Assembly: GCA_016286665.1 (NCBI GenBank)
Contig: JAEETX010000001.1
Coordinates: 61,080-125,079 of the forward strand
Origin: Oscillospiraceae bacterium
GTDB taxonomy: Bacteria; Bacillota; Clostridia; Oscillospirales; Oscillospiraceae
Length of the DNA stretch: 64,000 nucleotides
Direction: 5' to 3'
Made by a program: the position numbers and the translations under genes. Positions 14,916 to 23,889 of this stretch are shown piece by piece. Position 1 is the first letter of the stretch. Every line of letters starts with the position of its first letter. Below the pieces are notes generated by a model, which was given only the letters and a program-made list of their open reading frames with translations, had not been told where the DNA came from and searched no databases.

Positions 14916-16025
14916 CTATTCCGCCGGCGGGGTTTTCTCCCCGGTCATCGCCTCCAGGACCTGTGAAAAAACGCGGTCCCTGCCGTAGCGCAGCACCAGC
15001 TCCCGGTTTTTCTCCCCCATGGAAGCCCGCAGCGCAGGGTCCTTCGCCAGGGTGCGGATGCTTTGGCAGTACGCCTCCCCGTCGCCCCAGTCGAAAAGGA
15101 AGCCGCCCACGCCGTCGCTCACCAGATCCGTATGCCCCTTCACGCGGCTGGCAGCCACGGGCTTTCCGGCGTACATCCCCTCCATGATGTTGAAGGGCAG
15201 GCCCTCATAGCGGCTGGCGGAGACGCAGATATCCGCCGCGGCATACCAGTCGCCCAGGTCGCTGCGCTGGCCCGGAAAGAAGACCCGGTCCGCCACGCCC
15301 GTTTCCCCGGCGAGGCGCCGGCAGTCTTCCAGCTTCTGCCCCTGGCCGGGCAGGGCAAGGCAGACGTTCTCCGGCAGGCCGGCCATGGCCCGGATCAGGA
15401 ACGCCTGATTTTTCCGCCCGGAGAATTCCCCCGCAAAGAGCAGCAGCAGGCTGTCTTCCCCCAGGCCCAGGGACTGGCGCAGCTTTTCCCGATCCCCCGG
15501 GGCAAAGCGGGAAAAATCCACCCCCACCCCCGGTATCTCCACGACCTCGGCCCCCAGGCGGTATTTCTCCGCGATGGCAAGGTCGCAGCGGTTCATGACC
15601 GCCACCCGGTCGGTGACGCTCCGCAGGAGCTTTTCGGCCCCCAGCATCAGCAGCCGCAGGACCGGCTGCGTCTTTTCGTCAAAGAGATAGCCGTGGACGA
15701 CGTTGACGACCCTGGTCTTCCCCTTGCCCGCCAGCAGGACGGCCAGCCGAAGCACAAAGGCTGCCAGGGAGGTATGGACGCAGATCAGGTCGAAGCGTTC
15801 CCTTTTCAGCAGCCCGGCGGCCCGGAAGGCCGAGCGGAGATTCACCGGCGACAGCAGGTTTTTCTTCATGGGCAGCACGACGCTGCGCGCGACACCCTCC
15901 TGGCTGTAGGCTTCGCCGCAGAGCACCCACACCTCGTCGCCCCGCCCGACCAGGGCGTCGATGTAAGGAACATGGAAATTTTGCAGATGAACGGGCACGG
16001 ATGCGGCGTACAGGATCTTGCTCAT
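14916..16025 (-). CDS. Glycosyltransferase family 4
   Basis: A 369-aa GT-B glycosyltransferase. The N-terminal half starts ILYAASVPVHLQNFHVPYID. The C-terminal half carries LLLFAGEFSGRKNQAFLIRA and the sugar-nucleotide Glu motif SASRYEGLPFNIMEGMYAGKP. This pattern is typical of capsule or exopolysaccharide enzymes such as EpsD/EpsF. The ATG at 16025 has AAGGAGGGA upstream. It is divergent from the priming-transferase/ligase fusion, which suggests a joint role in one surface polysaccharide. The sugar is unknown. Confidence 0.87.
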   Translation of the reverse strand: MSKILYAASVPVHLQNFHVPYIDALVGRGDEVWVLCGEAYSQEGVARSVVLPMKKNLLSPVNLRSAFRAAGLLKRERFDLICVHTSLAAFVLRLAVLLAGKGKTRVVNVVHGYLFDEKTQPVLRLLMLGAEKLLRSVTDRVAVMNRCDLAIAEKYRLGAEVVEIPGVGVDFSRFAPGDREKLRQSLGLGEDSLLLLFAGEFSGRKNQAFLIRAMAGLPENVCLALPGQGQKLEDCRRLAGETGVADRVFFPGQRSDLGDWYAAADICVSASRYEGLPFNIMEGMYAGKPVAASRVKGHTDLVSDGVGGFLFDWGDGEAYCQSIRTLAKDPALRASMGEKNRELVLRYGRDRVFSQVLEAMTGEKTPPAE

Positions 16026-16136
16026 GCTTCCGTCCCTCCTTTGCCGCTATGGTAACATGCCGCGGTGAAAAATGCAATTTTCTTTGCTTTTCTTCCCCTT
16101 CGCCGCGGGCAAAGGCGCGTTTCCCGCATTTTTTCA

Positions 16137-16164
16137 TTTACATTCCCGGCGAACATGATATAAT
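16137..16164 (+). promoter_or_regulatory. Promoter for the polysaccharide fusion gene
   Basis: TTTACA, 16-base spacer, TATAAT, about 48 bases ahead of the TTG start at 16213. Confidence 0.7.
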
Positions 16165-16212
16165 GTAACGACTATGGTGCAGAAAAAATAAACGAATCGG
16201 AGTGTACCTCAT

Positions 16213-19200
16213 TTGAACAAAGAAAACCAGCTGTTTCTGCGCTTGTGCGACGCAGCGTCGGATGTCGTGCTGATCGTGCTGGCTATGCTGCTGTCCTATT
16301 TCCTCCGATTTTGGCTCATGCCGGGCGTCGAAAACATGCCCCTCTCGTTTTACGTCCGCAGCGCGCTGCTCATTTCGCTCCTGTATCTGCTCCTGTTCTC
16401 CACCCTGGGTCTGTATGAATCCCGGCAGAATATCCTGATCCTTCCGGTCGTGCAGCAGATCACCCTGATCTCCCTTGCCTGCACGGCGGTCATGGCGACG
16501 GTTTACTTCACCTCCCGCACCATCGACGTCTCCCGCGCCCTGCTGTTCTTCTTCTTCCTTTTCAGCGCGGTCCTGCTCTCCGGCAAACGGATCGTCACCT
16601 TCCGGCTGCGGAGGATCGGCTATTCCCGCGGGAAGCACGTCCGCCCCGTTCTGCTGGTGGGTTCCGGGCGCTCCGCCGCGGAGTATTACAGGACCCTGCA
16701 GGAAACGCCCTGGCTGGGGTACAAGCTGTTGGGGACCGTGGGCGTGAAGCCGCTGTCGAAGGACGTGCCCTATCTGGGGACGCTGGATGTTCTGGACGAC
16801 GTCCTGCGGGAGACGACCGCCGAGGAGCTGGTGGCCGCCCTGGATTCGGACGAGTTTTCGGCAATGGACAGCATCGTGAGCCTCACGGAAAAGCACGGTC
16901 TGAAATTTTCCCTGATCCCCTACTTTGCCCCGTATATGATCTCCAAGCCGTATATCGATCAGTTCGGCAGCCTTCCCCTGGTGAACCTCAGGCGCATCCC
17001 CCTGGACAACATGCTCAACGCCGCCGTGAAGCGGGCGATGGATATCCTGGGGAGCCTTATCCTCATCGTCCTCACTTCCCCGCTGATGCTCTTTGCCGCG
17101 GCGGGCACCCTGATCACCCTGGGGAGGCCGATCATCTTCCGGCAGACGCGGGTGGGCTATCAGCGCCGGGAATTCACCATGTGGAAATTCCGCTCCATGC
17201 GGGACCCCTCCCCCGGCGACAACTCCGGCTGGTCCAGCTACGACGGGAACCGGCTGACGCGCTTCGGGGCCTTTCTTCGCAGGACCTCCATCGACGAGCT
17301 TCCCCAGCTGTTCAACGTGCTGCAGGGCAGCATGAGCCTGGTGGGCCCCCGTCCGGAGCTCCCCAAATACGTGGACCAGTTCCGGGAGACGGTGCCGCTG
17401 TATATGCTGAAGCATCTGGTCCGGCCCGGCATCACCGGCCTCGCGCAGGTGAGCGGCTTCCGGGGCGACACCTCCATCGAAGCGCGCATCCGCATGGACC
17501 TGCGCTATATCGAAACCTGGAGCATCCTCTTAGACGTCAAGATCCTGTTCCTGACGCTATTTCACTTTATGAATGACGGAGAATCAAGCAACATGCAAAA
17601 TTCGAAACAGAAATCCGAGGGCATGCCGAATCCGGAAAACGAAAAGACTTCACCGAACACGGCGGAGGCCGCGGGCCGGCCCGCCGCGGAGCGGACCAGA
17701 CCCGAGGCCAAAAGCCGGTTCCCCTATGAATACCCCCTGCTGCTGACAGCCTTTGTCCTGGCGTTTCTGACGCTGTGGGAGTTCATGGAGAACCAGAAAT
17801 GGCTGATCCTGGTCTGCTGTCTGCTGTCCGCTGTGCTGACCGGCTTCGCCGTTTTCGGCCGGAAAAAGCAGAAGGTCCCGTCCGTTTTCTGCGCGCTCTA
17901 CGGGGTCCATCTGATCTGGCTGGGGCTGGGCGTCCTGTGGGTCTGCTCCGGCAGGCTTTTCCTCCGGGAATTCTCCAAGCAGCTTTTTGTCCTGCCTTTG
18001 ACCGTGTATATTTTCTTCCTCATGCCCAGGAAGGAAGTATCGATCCGAAGGCTGCTGTTCCTGATGAGCGCCGTCGGCGCCGTCTTCGCCATCCTCAGCA
18101 TCGACCTCGCTTCCGCCGGCCTGTCCCGCGGCCTGATCTACCGGATCCCCGGCATGCTGACCGCGCACACCGGCTTTGAGGAGGGCACCCGTCTGCTGGG
18201 CATCTTCGGCAACGCCAATATTTCCGCCGGCATGCTGGCGATCTGCATCTTCCTCTCCCTGTATCTGCTGGAATCCGCCGAAAACCGCCGGCAGCGCATT
18301 TTCGCCGTGATCTTCGCCGCGCTGCAGGCGGAGACCTTCCTTCTGAACTTCAGCCTCGGCGCGACGGGCATCTTCCTGGTGTGCGCCATCGTCTATCTGC
18401 TCTGCGCCGGGCAAAAGCGCGGCAGCGTCCTGATCCGCATGCTGGAATTCGCCCTGCCGGTGATCATTTCCGTGTTTTTCTCCTATCGATCCTTCGGGAC
18501 CGGCAACGACACTTCCGCCGTTCCCCTGATCGCCGCTCTGCTGTGCGCCGCCGTGGCCGTCGTGCTGGAGCTGGCGGTCTATCCCCGGCTTAATCGGATC
18601 ATGGAGAGCAAAAAGCAGCTGTCCTCCTCTCTGGTCATTCTGATCCTGATCGTCATCTTCGTCTACGGCGCCGCCGGTCTCCTCCTGGATGGCAGCGCGA
18701 AAATCAAGGATGATGCGTCCCTGCGCCGCTCCTGCTATCCCGCCGCGGGCACGTATTCCCTGTCCGTCCAGTCGGACAAGGACGTGTCCGTCCGGATCAT
18801 CTCCCAGGACAATCAGCAGGTGATCACCCATACCCAGTCCTCCCTGTATTCCGGCGCTGCGGACGGCGCGCATTTCGAGGTGCCGGAGGGCGCGCGGGTC
18901 GTTTATCTGACCTTTACCGCGGAGGAAGACGCCGTCCTGTCGGAGGCGGTCCTGACCGGACCGGAAACCATTTCCCTGCACCTGGGCTATCCCCTGCTGC
19001 CGGAATTCATCGCCAACCGCCTGCAGGGCCTCAAGGCCAATGAAAACGCCATCCAGCGCAGAGCCTTCTTCAAGGACGGCGTCAAGGTTTTCCGGGATCA
19101 CCCCATCATCGGCACCGGCCTCGGCGGATTTGAGACGCTGCTTTTCGGCTATCAGGAATTCTATTACGAGACGAAATATGTGCATAACCACTATATCCAG

Positions 19201-20031
19201 ACCATGCTGGACAGCGGCATCATCGGGCTCGTGCTCTATCTCGCCATGCTGCTGGTGACCGCGGCCGCTCTCTGGCGCGGCCGCCGGAAGGACGCGCCCT
19301 ACCGCAATCTGCACCCCGCCCTCGTCGCCGCCTTCCTCATGATCATCCTGCACAGCATCATGGAAGTGGTCATGTCCGTCACCATCTATCTCCCCTTTGC
19401 CCTCGTCGTCCTGAGCGTCTCCGCCGTCTGCTTCGGCCCTTCGCTGAAAAAGGCCGCGGTCCGGCGCATTTCCACCCTGCTCCCCGGGCTTTTGGGGCTC
19501 GTTTTCGCCGTCCTCCTCATTCTCAACCTGCGGGCCGAGGCCGTCGTGAGCAAGTCCACCGATCATATCGTTCCGTTCCTCAATTCTCTGGAATACGCTG
19601 CCAGGGTGGACGCCTTTGAGAAGAACGACTGGAAGGTCTCCTATATCTCCAACTGCGCGCAGTTTGAGCTGGAATCCTACCGGCCGCAGGCGGACCGCTA
19701 TGCGGAGGAGCTGATGGACGTGCCCTCCAACTCTCTGCACCAGCACCTCCTCCTGTATTATCTGATCTTCAAGGATTACGACAAGGCGCTTCTCGCCGCC
19801 GAGCGGAGCGTGCAGTTCAATTATTCCGACTCCTCCAACTGGAACGACATTTTCAGTTACTTCCAGGCCGCTCTGGAGGCTTACCCGGAGGATCACAAGC
19901 CGATCCTGGCCGGCATCATCACGCTGGACGACGAGCTGCAGGAATACCAGAAGAAGCTGATCCGGCCGGTGAGGCTCAATACCGATTCCAAGGATCTGAT
20001 CGAATTCGCCCGGAACTTTTCGTATGATTAA
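16213..20031 (+). CDS. Fusion of polyprenyl-phosphate sugar transferase and O-antigen ligase/polymerase
   Basis: 1272 aa in one uninterrupted frame. Residues 1-460 form a complete WbaP/EpsL-type priming transferase: four helices, a nucleotide-binding-like domain, then the catalytic domain (KRAMDILGS, WKFRSMR, RTSIDELPQLFNVLQGSMS, VGPRPELPKY, VRPGITGLAQVSG). It would load the first sugar-phosphate on undecaprenyl phosphate. A polar linker (about 460-505) follows. Residues 505-1150 form a polytopic Wzy/WaaL-like protein with HNHYIQTMLDSGIIGL. An outer beta-rich insert lies near residues 840-920, and a TPR-like tail from about 1170. The TTG start is supported by GGAGTG nine bases upstream. The two halves are normally separate proteins. 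Confidence 0.85.
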   Translation: MNKENQLFLRLCDAASDVVLIVLAMLLSYFLRFWLMPGVENMPLSFYVRSALLISLLYLLLFSTLGLYESRQNILILPVVQQITLISLACTAVMATVYFTSRTIDVSRALLFFFFLFSAVLLSGKRIVTFRLRRIGYSRGKHVRPVLLVGSGRSAAEYYRTLQETPWLGYKLLGTVGVKPLSKDVPYLGTLDVLDDVLRETTAEELVAALDSDEFSAMDSIVSLTEKHGLKFSLIPYFAPYMISKPYIDQFGSLPLVNLRRIPLDNMLNAAVKRAMDILGSLILIVLTSPLMLFAAAGTLITLGRPIIFRQTRVGYQRREFTMWKFRSMRDPSPGDNSGWSSYDGNRLTRFGAFLRRTSIDELPQLFNVLQGSMSLVGPRPELPKYVDQFRETVPLYMLKHLVRPGITGLAQVSGFRGDTSIEARIRMDLRYIETWSILLDVKILFLTLFHFMNDGESSNMQNSKQKSEGMPNPENEKTSPNTAEAAGRPAAERTRPEAKSRFPYEYPLLLTAFVLAFLTLWEFMENQKWLILVCCLLSAVLTGFAVFGRKKQKVPSVFCALYGVHLIWLGLGVLWVCSGRLFLREFSKQLFVLPLTVYIFFLMPRKEVSIRRLLFLMSAVGAVFAILSIDLASAGLSRGLIYRIPGMLTAHTGFEEGTRLLGIFGNANISAGMLAICIFLSLYLLESAENRRQRIFAVIFAALQAETFLLNFSLGATGIFLVCAIVYLLCAGQKRGSVLIRMLEFALPVIISVFFSYRSFGTGNDTSAVPLIAALLCAAVAVVLELAVYPRLNRIMESKKQLSSSLVILILIVIFVYGAAGLLLDGSAKIKDDASLRRSCYPAAGTYSLSVQSDKDVSVRIISQDNQQVITHTQSSLYSGAADGAHFEVPEGARVVYLTFTAEEDAVLSEAVLTGPETISLHLGYPLLPEFIANRLQGLKANENAIQRRAFFKDGVKVFRDHPIIGTGLGGFETLLFGYQEFYYETKYVHNHYIQTMLDSGIIGLVLYLAMLLVTAAALWRGRRKDAPYRNLHPALVAAFLMIILHSIMEVVMSVTIYLPFALVVLSVSAVCFGPSLKKAAVRRISTLLPGLLGLVFAVLLILNLRAEAVVSKSTDHIVPFLNSLEYAARVDAFEKNDWKVSYISNCAQFELESYRPQADRYAEELMDVPSNSLHQHLLLYYLIFKDYDKALLAAERSVQFNYSDSSNWNDIFSYFQAALEAYPEDHKPILAGIITLDDELQEYQKKLIRPVRLNTDSKDLIEFARNFSYD

Positions 20032-20040
20032 GGAAATACG

Positions 20041-21477
20041 ATGAATTACCGAATGATCGCCCAGCTATTGGGCAAGGTCCTCTGCACCATCGCTGCGGTG
20101 CTGCTTCTTCCGGCGATCATCTGCCTCCTTTACGGGGAATCTCCCTTCCCCTTCCTGGCGGTGACGCTCATGATGGCAGCCTGCGGCGCGGTGCTGCTGC
20201 GCTTTCGGCCGAAGCTGCAGAAGATCTACGCGGCGGAGGGCTTCGTCGTCGTGGGTCTGAGCTGGATCCTGCTCTCTCTGTTCGGTGCTTTGCCCTTTGT
20301 GCTGAGCGGCGACATTCCCAATTACATCGACGCCGTCTTTGAAACCGTCTCCGGCTTCACCACCACCGGTGCCTCGAACCTTCCCGACGTGGAAGCCCTC
20401 TCCCGCGGCGCCGTCTTCTGGCGCAGCCTGACGCATTTTCTCGGCGGTATGGGCGTCCTGGTGTTCATCATGGCGGTGCTGCCCATGTCCGGCAGCCGCT
20501 CCATCCACATCATGCGGGCGGAAGTACCCGGCCCCATCGTGGGAAAGCTGGTGCCCTCCGCGAGAAAGACGGCCATGCTCCTCTACGGCATTTACATCGC
20601 CATGACCGTTCTGGAGATGATCCTGCTCATCTGCGGCGGCATGTCCGTCTTCGACAGCGTCATCCACGCCTTCGGCACCGCCGGCACCGGCGGCTTCAGC
20701 AGCCGGGCCCTCAGCATCGGCTACTACGACAGCGCCTATATCGACGCCGTCGTCACGATCTTCATGATCCTGTTCGGCGTCAATTTCAATCTCTATTACC
20801 TGATCCTGCTGGGCAAGGGCCTGGAAGCCCTGAAAAGCGAGGAGCTCCACTGGTATCTGGGCGTCGTCGTCTTTTCCGCCGTCTCCATCGCCCTGAACCT
20901 GGGCCGCGCATACGGCGACTTTTTCCACAACCTCCGCTATTCCTTCTTCCAGGTCGCCTCCATCATCTCCACCACCGGCTACGGGACCGCGGATTTCAAT
21001 CTGTGGCCGACCTATTCCAAATGGCTCCTTGTGCTGCTGATGTTCTTCGGGGCCTGCGCCGGCTCCACCGGCGGCGGCCTCAAATTCTCCCGCATCCTCA
21101 TTTTGGGAAAATCCATCCGGCTGGAGCTGCGCAAGCAGCTGCGGCCCCACAGCGTCAGCATTGAGCGGCTGGAGGGCAAACCCATCGGCGAAGCGACGAT
21201 CCATTCTACCCTGGTCTTTTTCGCCTGCTACCTTTTCCTCTTTTTCCTGGGCACCGTCATCGTTTCCACCGACGGCCTCGACCTCACCACCACCTTCACC
21301 AGCGTCGTCGCCTGCCTCTCCAACATCGGCCCCGGCCTGGAGCTGGTGGGCCCCATGGGCAGCTACATCATGTTTTCGCCCCTCAGCAAGATCGTTCTCT
21401 CCCTGCTCATGCTCCTGGGACGGCTGGAGATTTTCCCGATCCTCATGCTCTTTTCCCCCAGGGTCTGGAAAAAATGA
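20041..21477 (+). CDS. trkH: TrkH/KtrB-type potassium transporter subunit
   Basis: A 478-aa membrane protein with four M-P-M repeats. The selectivity-filter glycines lie in SGFTTTGAS, FGTAGTGGFS, ISTTGYGT and LSNIGPGL, one per repeat. Together with a TrkA/KtrA regulator, not in this window, it takes up potassium. It starts nine bases after the fusion gene stop and is probably read with it. Confidence 0.93.
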   Translation: MNYRMIAQLLGKVLCTIAAVLLLPAIICLLYGESPFPFLAVTLMMAACGAVLLRFRPKLQKIYAAEGFVVVGLSWILLSLFGALPFVLSGDIPNYIDAVFETVSGFTTTGASNLPDVEALSRGAVFWRSLTHFLGGMGVLVFIMAVLPMSGSRSIHIMRAEVPGPIVGKLVPSARKTAMLLYGIYIAMTVLEMILLICGGMSVFDSVIHAFGTAGTGGFSSRALSIGYYDSAYIDAVVTIFMILFGVNFNLYYLILLGKGLEALKSEELHWYLGVVVFSAVSIALNLGRAYGDFFHNLRYSFFQVASIISTTGYGTADFNLWPTYSKWLLVLLMFFGACAGSTGGGLKFSRILILGKSIRLELRKQLRPHSVSIERLEGKPIGEATIHSTLVFFACYLFLFFLGTVIVSTDGLDLTTTFTSVVACLSNIGPGLELVGPMGSYIMFSPLSKIVLSLLMLLGRLEIFPILMLFSPRVWKK

Positions 21478-21497
21478 GCGAAATCAAGAAAACCAAA

Positions 21498-21530
21498 CGA
21501 GACCGGAGCTTCGGCTCCGGTCTCGCTGTT
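21498..21530 (+). terminator. Terminator after trkH
   Basis: Perfect 12-bp stem CGAGACCGGAGC/GCTCCGGTCTCG with a TTCG tetraloop, followed by CTGTTCGT. Confidence 0.7.
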
Positions 21531-21553
21531 CGTCGGCAAAGTGATGCCCCTAT

Positions 21554-21646
21554 GAAGCGCAGAATCAACGAATGGTTTTGACTTTGCATGGATACGACAC
21601 AAAGGGGGATTCCCGTCCGGCTTCACAATTCCCCATGTGCGTAGAT
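21554..21646. repeat. Interspersed element, copy B (diverged)
   Basis: Aligns with 2175-2267. Shared blocks in order are AGCGCA.AATCA, TTTGCA.GGATA, GGGGGATTCCCGTCC, TTCAC..TTCCCC and CATG. The GTGAGGGGGG stem of copy A is not preserved here, so the copies have decayed separately. Part of the 376-base gene-free stretch between trkH and the BMP gene. Confidence 0.6.
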
Positions 21647-21707
21647 GCTAAGTTTTACCGCAAATGGGACTGCCGGAGAAGATGCCCGCAGCAGCCTCAA
21701 ATCCCAA

Positions 21708-21850
21708 TCATCCCCGGAGGGGATACCTTAACCGCGCCCAAGGGGCACGATATCACACGGCCTCAGGCCGTAGTTCACCCCGCAAAGCGGGATTTCACGC
21801 CCGCGCAGCGGGCATTTCACCGGGTGTGCTGCGAAATGCAGCACACCCGC
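21708..21850. repeat. Array of short hairpins joined by TTCAC linkers
   Basis: Successive small hairpins CGGCC-TCA-GGCCG, CCCGC-AAA-GCGGG, GCCCGC-GCA-GCGGGC and CGGGTGTGCTG-cgaaatg-CAGCACACCCG. They are separated by nearly constant 7-8 base linkers ending TTCAC (tagTTCAC, atTTCAC, atTTCAC). The stems differ but the linker is constant, the reverse of a CRISPR. The last hairpin ends four bases before the BMP gene stop and may act as its 3' end structure. Confidence 0.65.
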
Positions 21851-21853
21851 AGC

Positions 21854-23764
21854 TTATTGCGGGTTCAGCTCCGATATGGCGCTTTCCTGCCAGGTCATGC
21901 GCTGGATTTCCAGCAGGGGCGGGACAACGCCGTGGTCGATGCGCAATATCCCCTGATCGTCCCACACGGGCCCCTCGAAGGGATGCAGGCGGTTCTCCCG
22001 GATCAGGTCCCGGAAGATATCCAGCAGGCGGCCCGCTCGCTCTCCGATGGCGGCATTGACGGTGTAGATATCCATGATGCCGGTGGACAGGCCCCAGCCG
22101 AAATGAATGGGGTTGCCGTTCAGATGGCGGCCCTCCAGCAGGGCGGTGCGCCCTTCGATGGCGTCCCCGATCACCTTGTCATAGAAATGCTCCCAGTCAA
22201 AGGACGCCCCCGCGTAGCTTTCCAGGGTGTACCCCTCCGGAGAGATGGCGTAGAGCTGGGCGTAGATTTCCGGAAAGGCCGTCCGGTCCAGGGGATTGTC
22301 CGGGGAGTGGCGGCAGAAGGCCACGTCCGCCCCGTGCTCCGCCATGGTCCTGCGGGCTTTGTCATGCTCATCCCAGCGGTTGATGCCCCGCAGGGTGTAG
22401 CCCACGGTCCTGGCGCGGGGGTTGATGAGCCGGGCGCCCAGGGCATAGGCGTTGATCTCATAGGTGGTGCGCTGTTCTCCCCAGGCGGCGTAGTCCATAT
22501 ACCCCACCACGCCGCTCCGGCTCATGGCGCCGGCCAGCACGCCGCAGAGGAAGGTCAGGTCAAACATCTTGCTGAAATAGGTGTTCAGGTTCTTCCCTTC
22601 CTTGGGCAGATCGCAGTTCAGCACGATCATGCGGGGGTTTTCCAGGGCGATGCGCAGGCTGGCGTCCGACAGCGTGGGGCTGGTGGTGAACAGCACATCC
22701 GGCTTCTTCTCCACCAGGGAGCGCAGGGCTTCATAGGGCCCGCCGGGGAAGGTATTGGCGTGAAACAGCCGGTCCACGACCAGGTTATCCTTGTATTTCT
22801 TCTCCACCCGGTCGATGCCCAGGGTGTGCCAGCGGGTGAACAGATTCGTCTCCGCGTCGTCGTCAAAGGCAAAGGCCGCCCGTATCTGGGAACGGCGCAC
22901 CCGGCCCCGGGTCTGCACCTGCTCCACCTCGCTGGCGGAGATCTCCACCGTATCCCGGCGGCGCACGCCCTCCGCCACCAGGAACTGGGCCTTGGCGTTG
23001 CGGATGTTCCGGATCATGTCCACCTGATTTTCGCTGTAGGGGTAGCCGAAGATCTTGATATACTCCACCAGCGCGTCGCCGGTGGTGAGGTCGATATCCT
23101 CCAGTTTGGCCACGCGGAAGGCCTCCCGGAAGCGGCGGTGGGTGGTGGTCATGATATCCTCCACGCTGCCGTTGACCTCCCGGTGCTTGGCAAGATAATC
23201 CTCGGTCTGCCGCGTCAGCAGGGTGAAATTGCCCCGCCGGTGGAACCAGAGGTCGTCCAGGAACAGCTTCTTGTCATAGTCCAGGAATTCATAGTAGACG
23301 GAAATCTCGTCGTCATCCTCGTTGCGCTCCGGCAGCAGGCGGATCACATTGCCGTAGATGGACGCCGCGCCCACATATTTCAGGATGCTGATGCGCTTGT
23401 TGCCCTCCAGAGCGTAGTAACGCCCCAGGTACTCATAGACCTTGATGGGTTCCCGGATCCCTTCGACCAGCTGGCTCTCATAGACCTTTTTCCACTTGAT
23501 GGCGAATTCCGTGTCGTCCGCCAGCAGCGGCATGAAATTCCCGGCGAAGGAATTGGACCGGGCGGCTGTACGCGTCCCCACCACGCGATCCAGCGGGATC
23601 TCATGATAGCCAAGGTTGATTTCACCCAGCACGACGACGCCGCGCATGATGTCCTCCAGCACGGGCAGATAGCCCTTGGTCGCTTCCCGTTCATGCTCGG
23701 ACACGAATCGCCTGCCCATCCTTCGGGCAGAAAGATATGCCGAACGGCTGTCCTGTTCCGCCAA
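21854..23764 (-). CDS. Cytoplasmic ParB-like / BMP-domain fusion protein
   Basis: 636 aa without a signal peptide or lipobox. Residues about 25-125 resemble a ParB/sulfiredoxin-like fold, with YYALEGNKRISILKYVG in place of the usual ParB motif. A helical middle follows. From about residue 300 comes a basic-membrane-protein (Med/PnrA-type) ligand-binding domain, including DVLFTTSPTLSD, LNTYFSKMFDLTFLCGVLAGAM and YEINAYALGARLINP. BMP proteins are normally exported nucleoside-binding lipoproteins, so here the domain is probably an internal ligand sensor. The TTG at 23764 follows AGGAGAGGAGG; the GTG at 23806 has no such site. Confidence 0.72.
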   Translation of the reverse strand: MAEQDSRSAYLSARRMGRRFVSEHEREATKGYLPVLEDIMRGVVVLGEINLGYHEIPLDRVVGTRTAARSNSFAGNFMPLLADDTEFAIKWKKVYESQLVEGIREPIKVYEYLGRYYALEGNKRISILKYVGAASIYGNVIRLLPERNEDDDEISVYYEFLDYDKKLFLDDLWFHRRGNFTLLTRQTEDYLAKHREVNGSVEDIMTTTHRRFREAFRVAKLEDIDLTTGDALVEYIKIFGYPYSENQVDMIRNIRNAKAQFLVAEGVRRRDTVEISASEVEQVQTRGRVRRSQIRAAFAFDDDAETNLFTRWHTLGIDRVEKKYKDNLVVDRLFHANTFPGGPYEALRSLVEKKPDVLFTTSPTLSDASLRIALENPRMIVLNCDLPKEGKNLNTYFSKMFDLTFLCGVLAGAMSRSGVVGYMDYAAWGEQRTTYEINAYALGARLINPRARTVGYTLRGINRWDEHDKARRTMAEHGADVAFCRHSPDNPLDRTAFPEIYAQLYAISPEGYTLESYAGASFDWEHFYDKVIGDAIEGRTALLEGRHLNGNPIHFGWGLSTGIMDIYTVNAAIGERAGRLLDIFRDLIRENRLHPFEGPVWDDQGILRIDHGVVPPLLEIQRMTWQESAISELNPQ

Positions 23765-23831
23765 AGCACTGCCGCCTCCTCTCCTGTTCTGAAAACAGTT
23801 TATCACTTTTTTCTTTCAGTGGCAATAACTC

Positions 23832-23861
23832 TTGCATGATTTAGCCGGGCTGTGATAGAAT
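23832..23861 (+). promoter_or_regulatory. Promoter for murT-gatD
   Basis: TTGCAT, 18-base spacer, TAGAAT, about 28 bases before the ATG at 23890. Confidence 0.6.
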
Positions 23862-23889
23862 TCTAGGAGTTAAAAAAGGAGCCGCAAAG

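Noticed and set aside
17650-19896. 748-aa minus-strand ORF inside the polysaccharide fusion gene
   Set aside because: Low-complexity Gln/Asp/Glu/Gly composition typical of an antisense frame. The plus strand has conserved transferase and ligase motifs.
21708-21850. CRISPR array or coding region (two track ORFs run through it)
   Set aside because: Short hairpins with constant linkers, not repeat-spacer units. The ORFs have no ribosome site and are repeat-derived.
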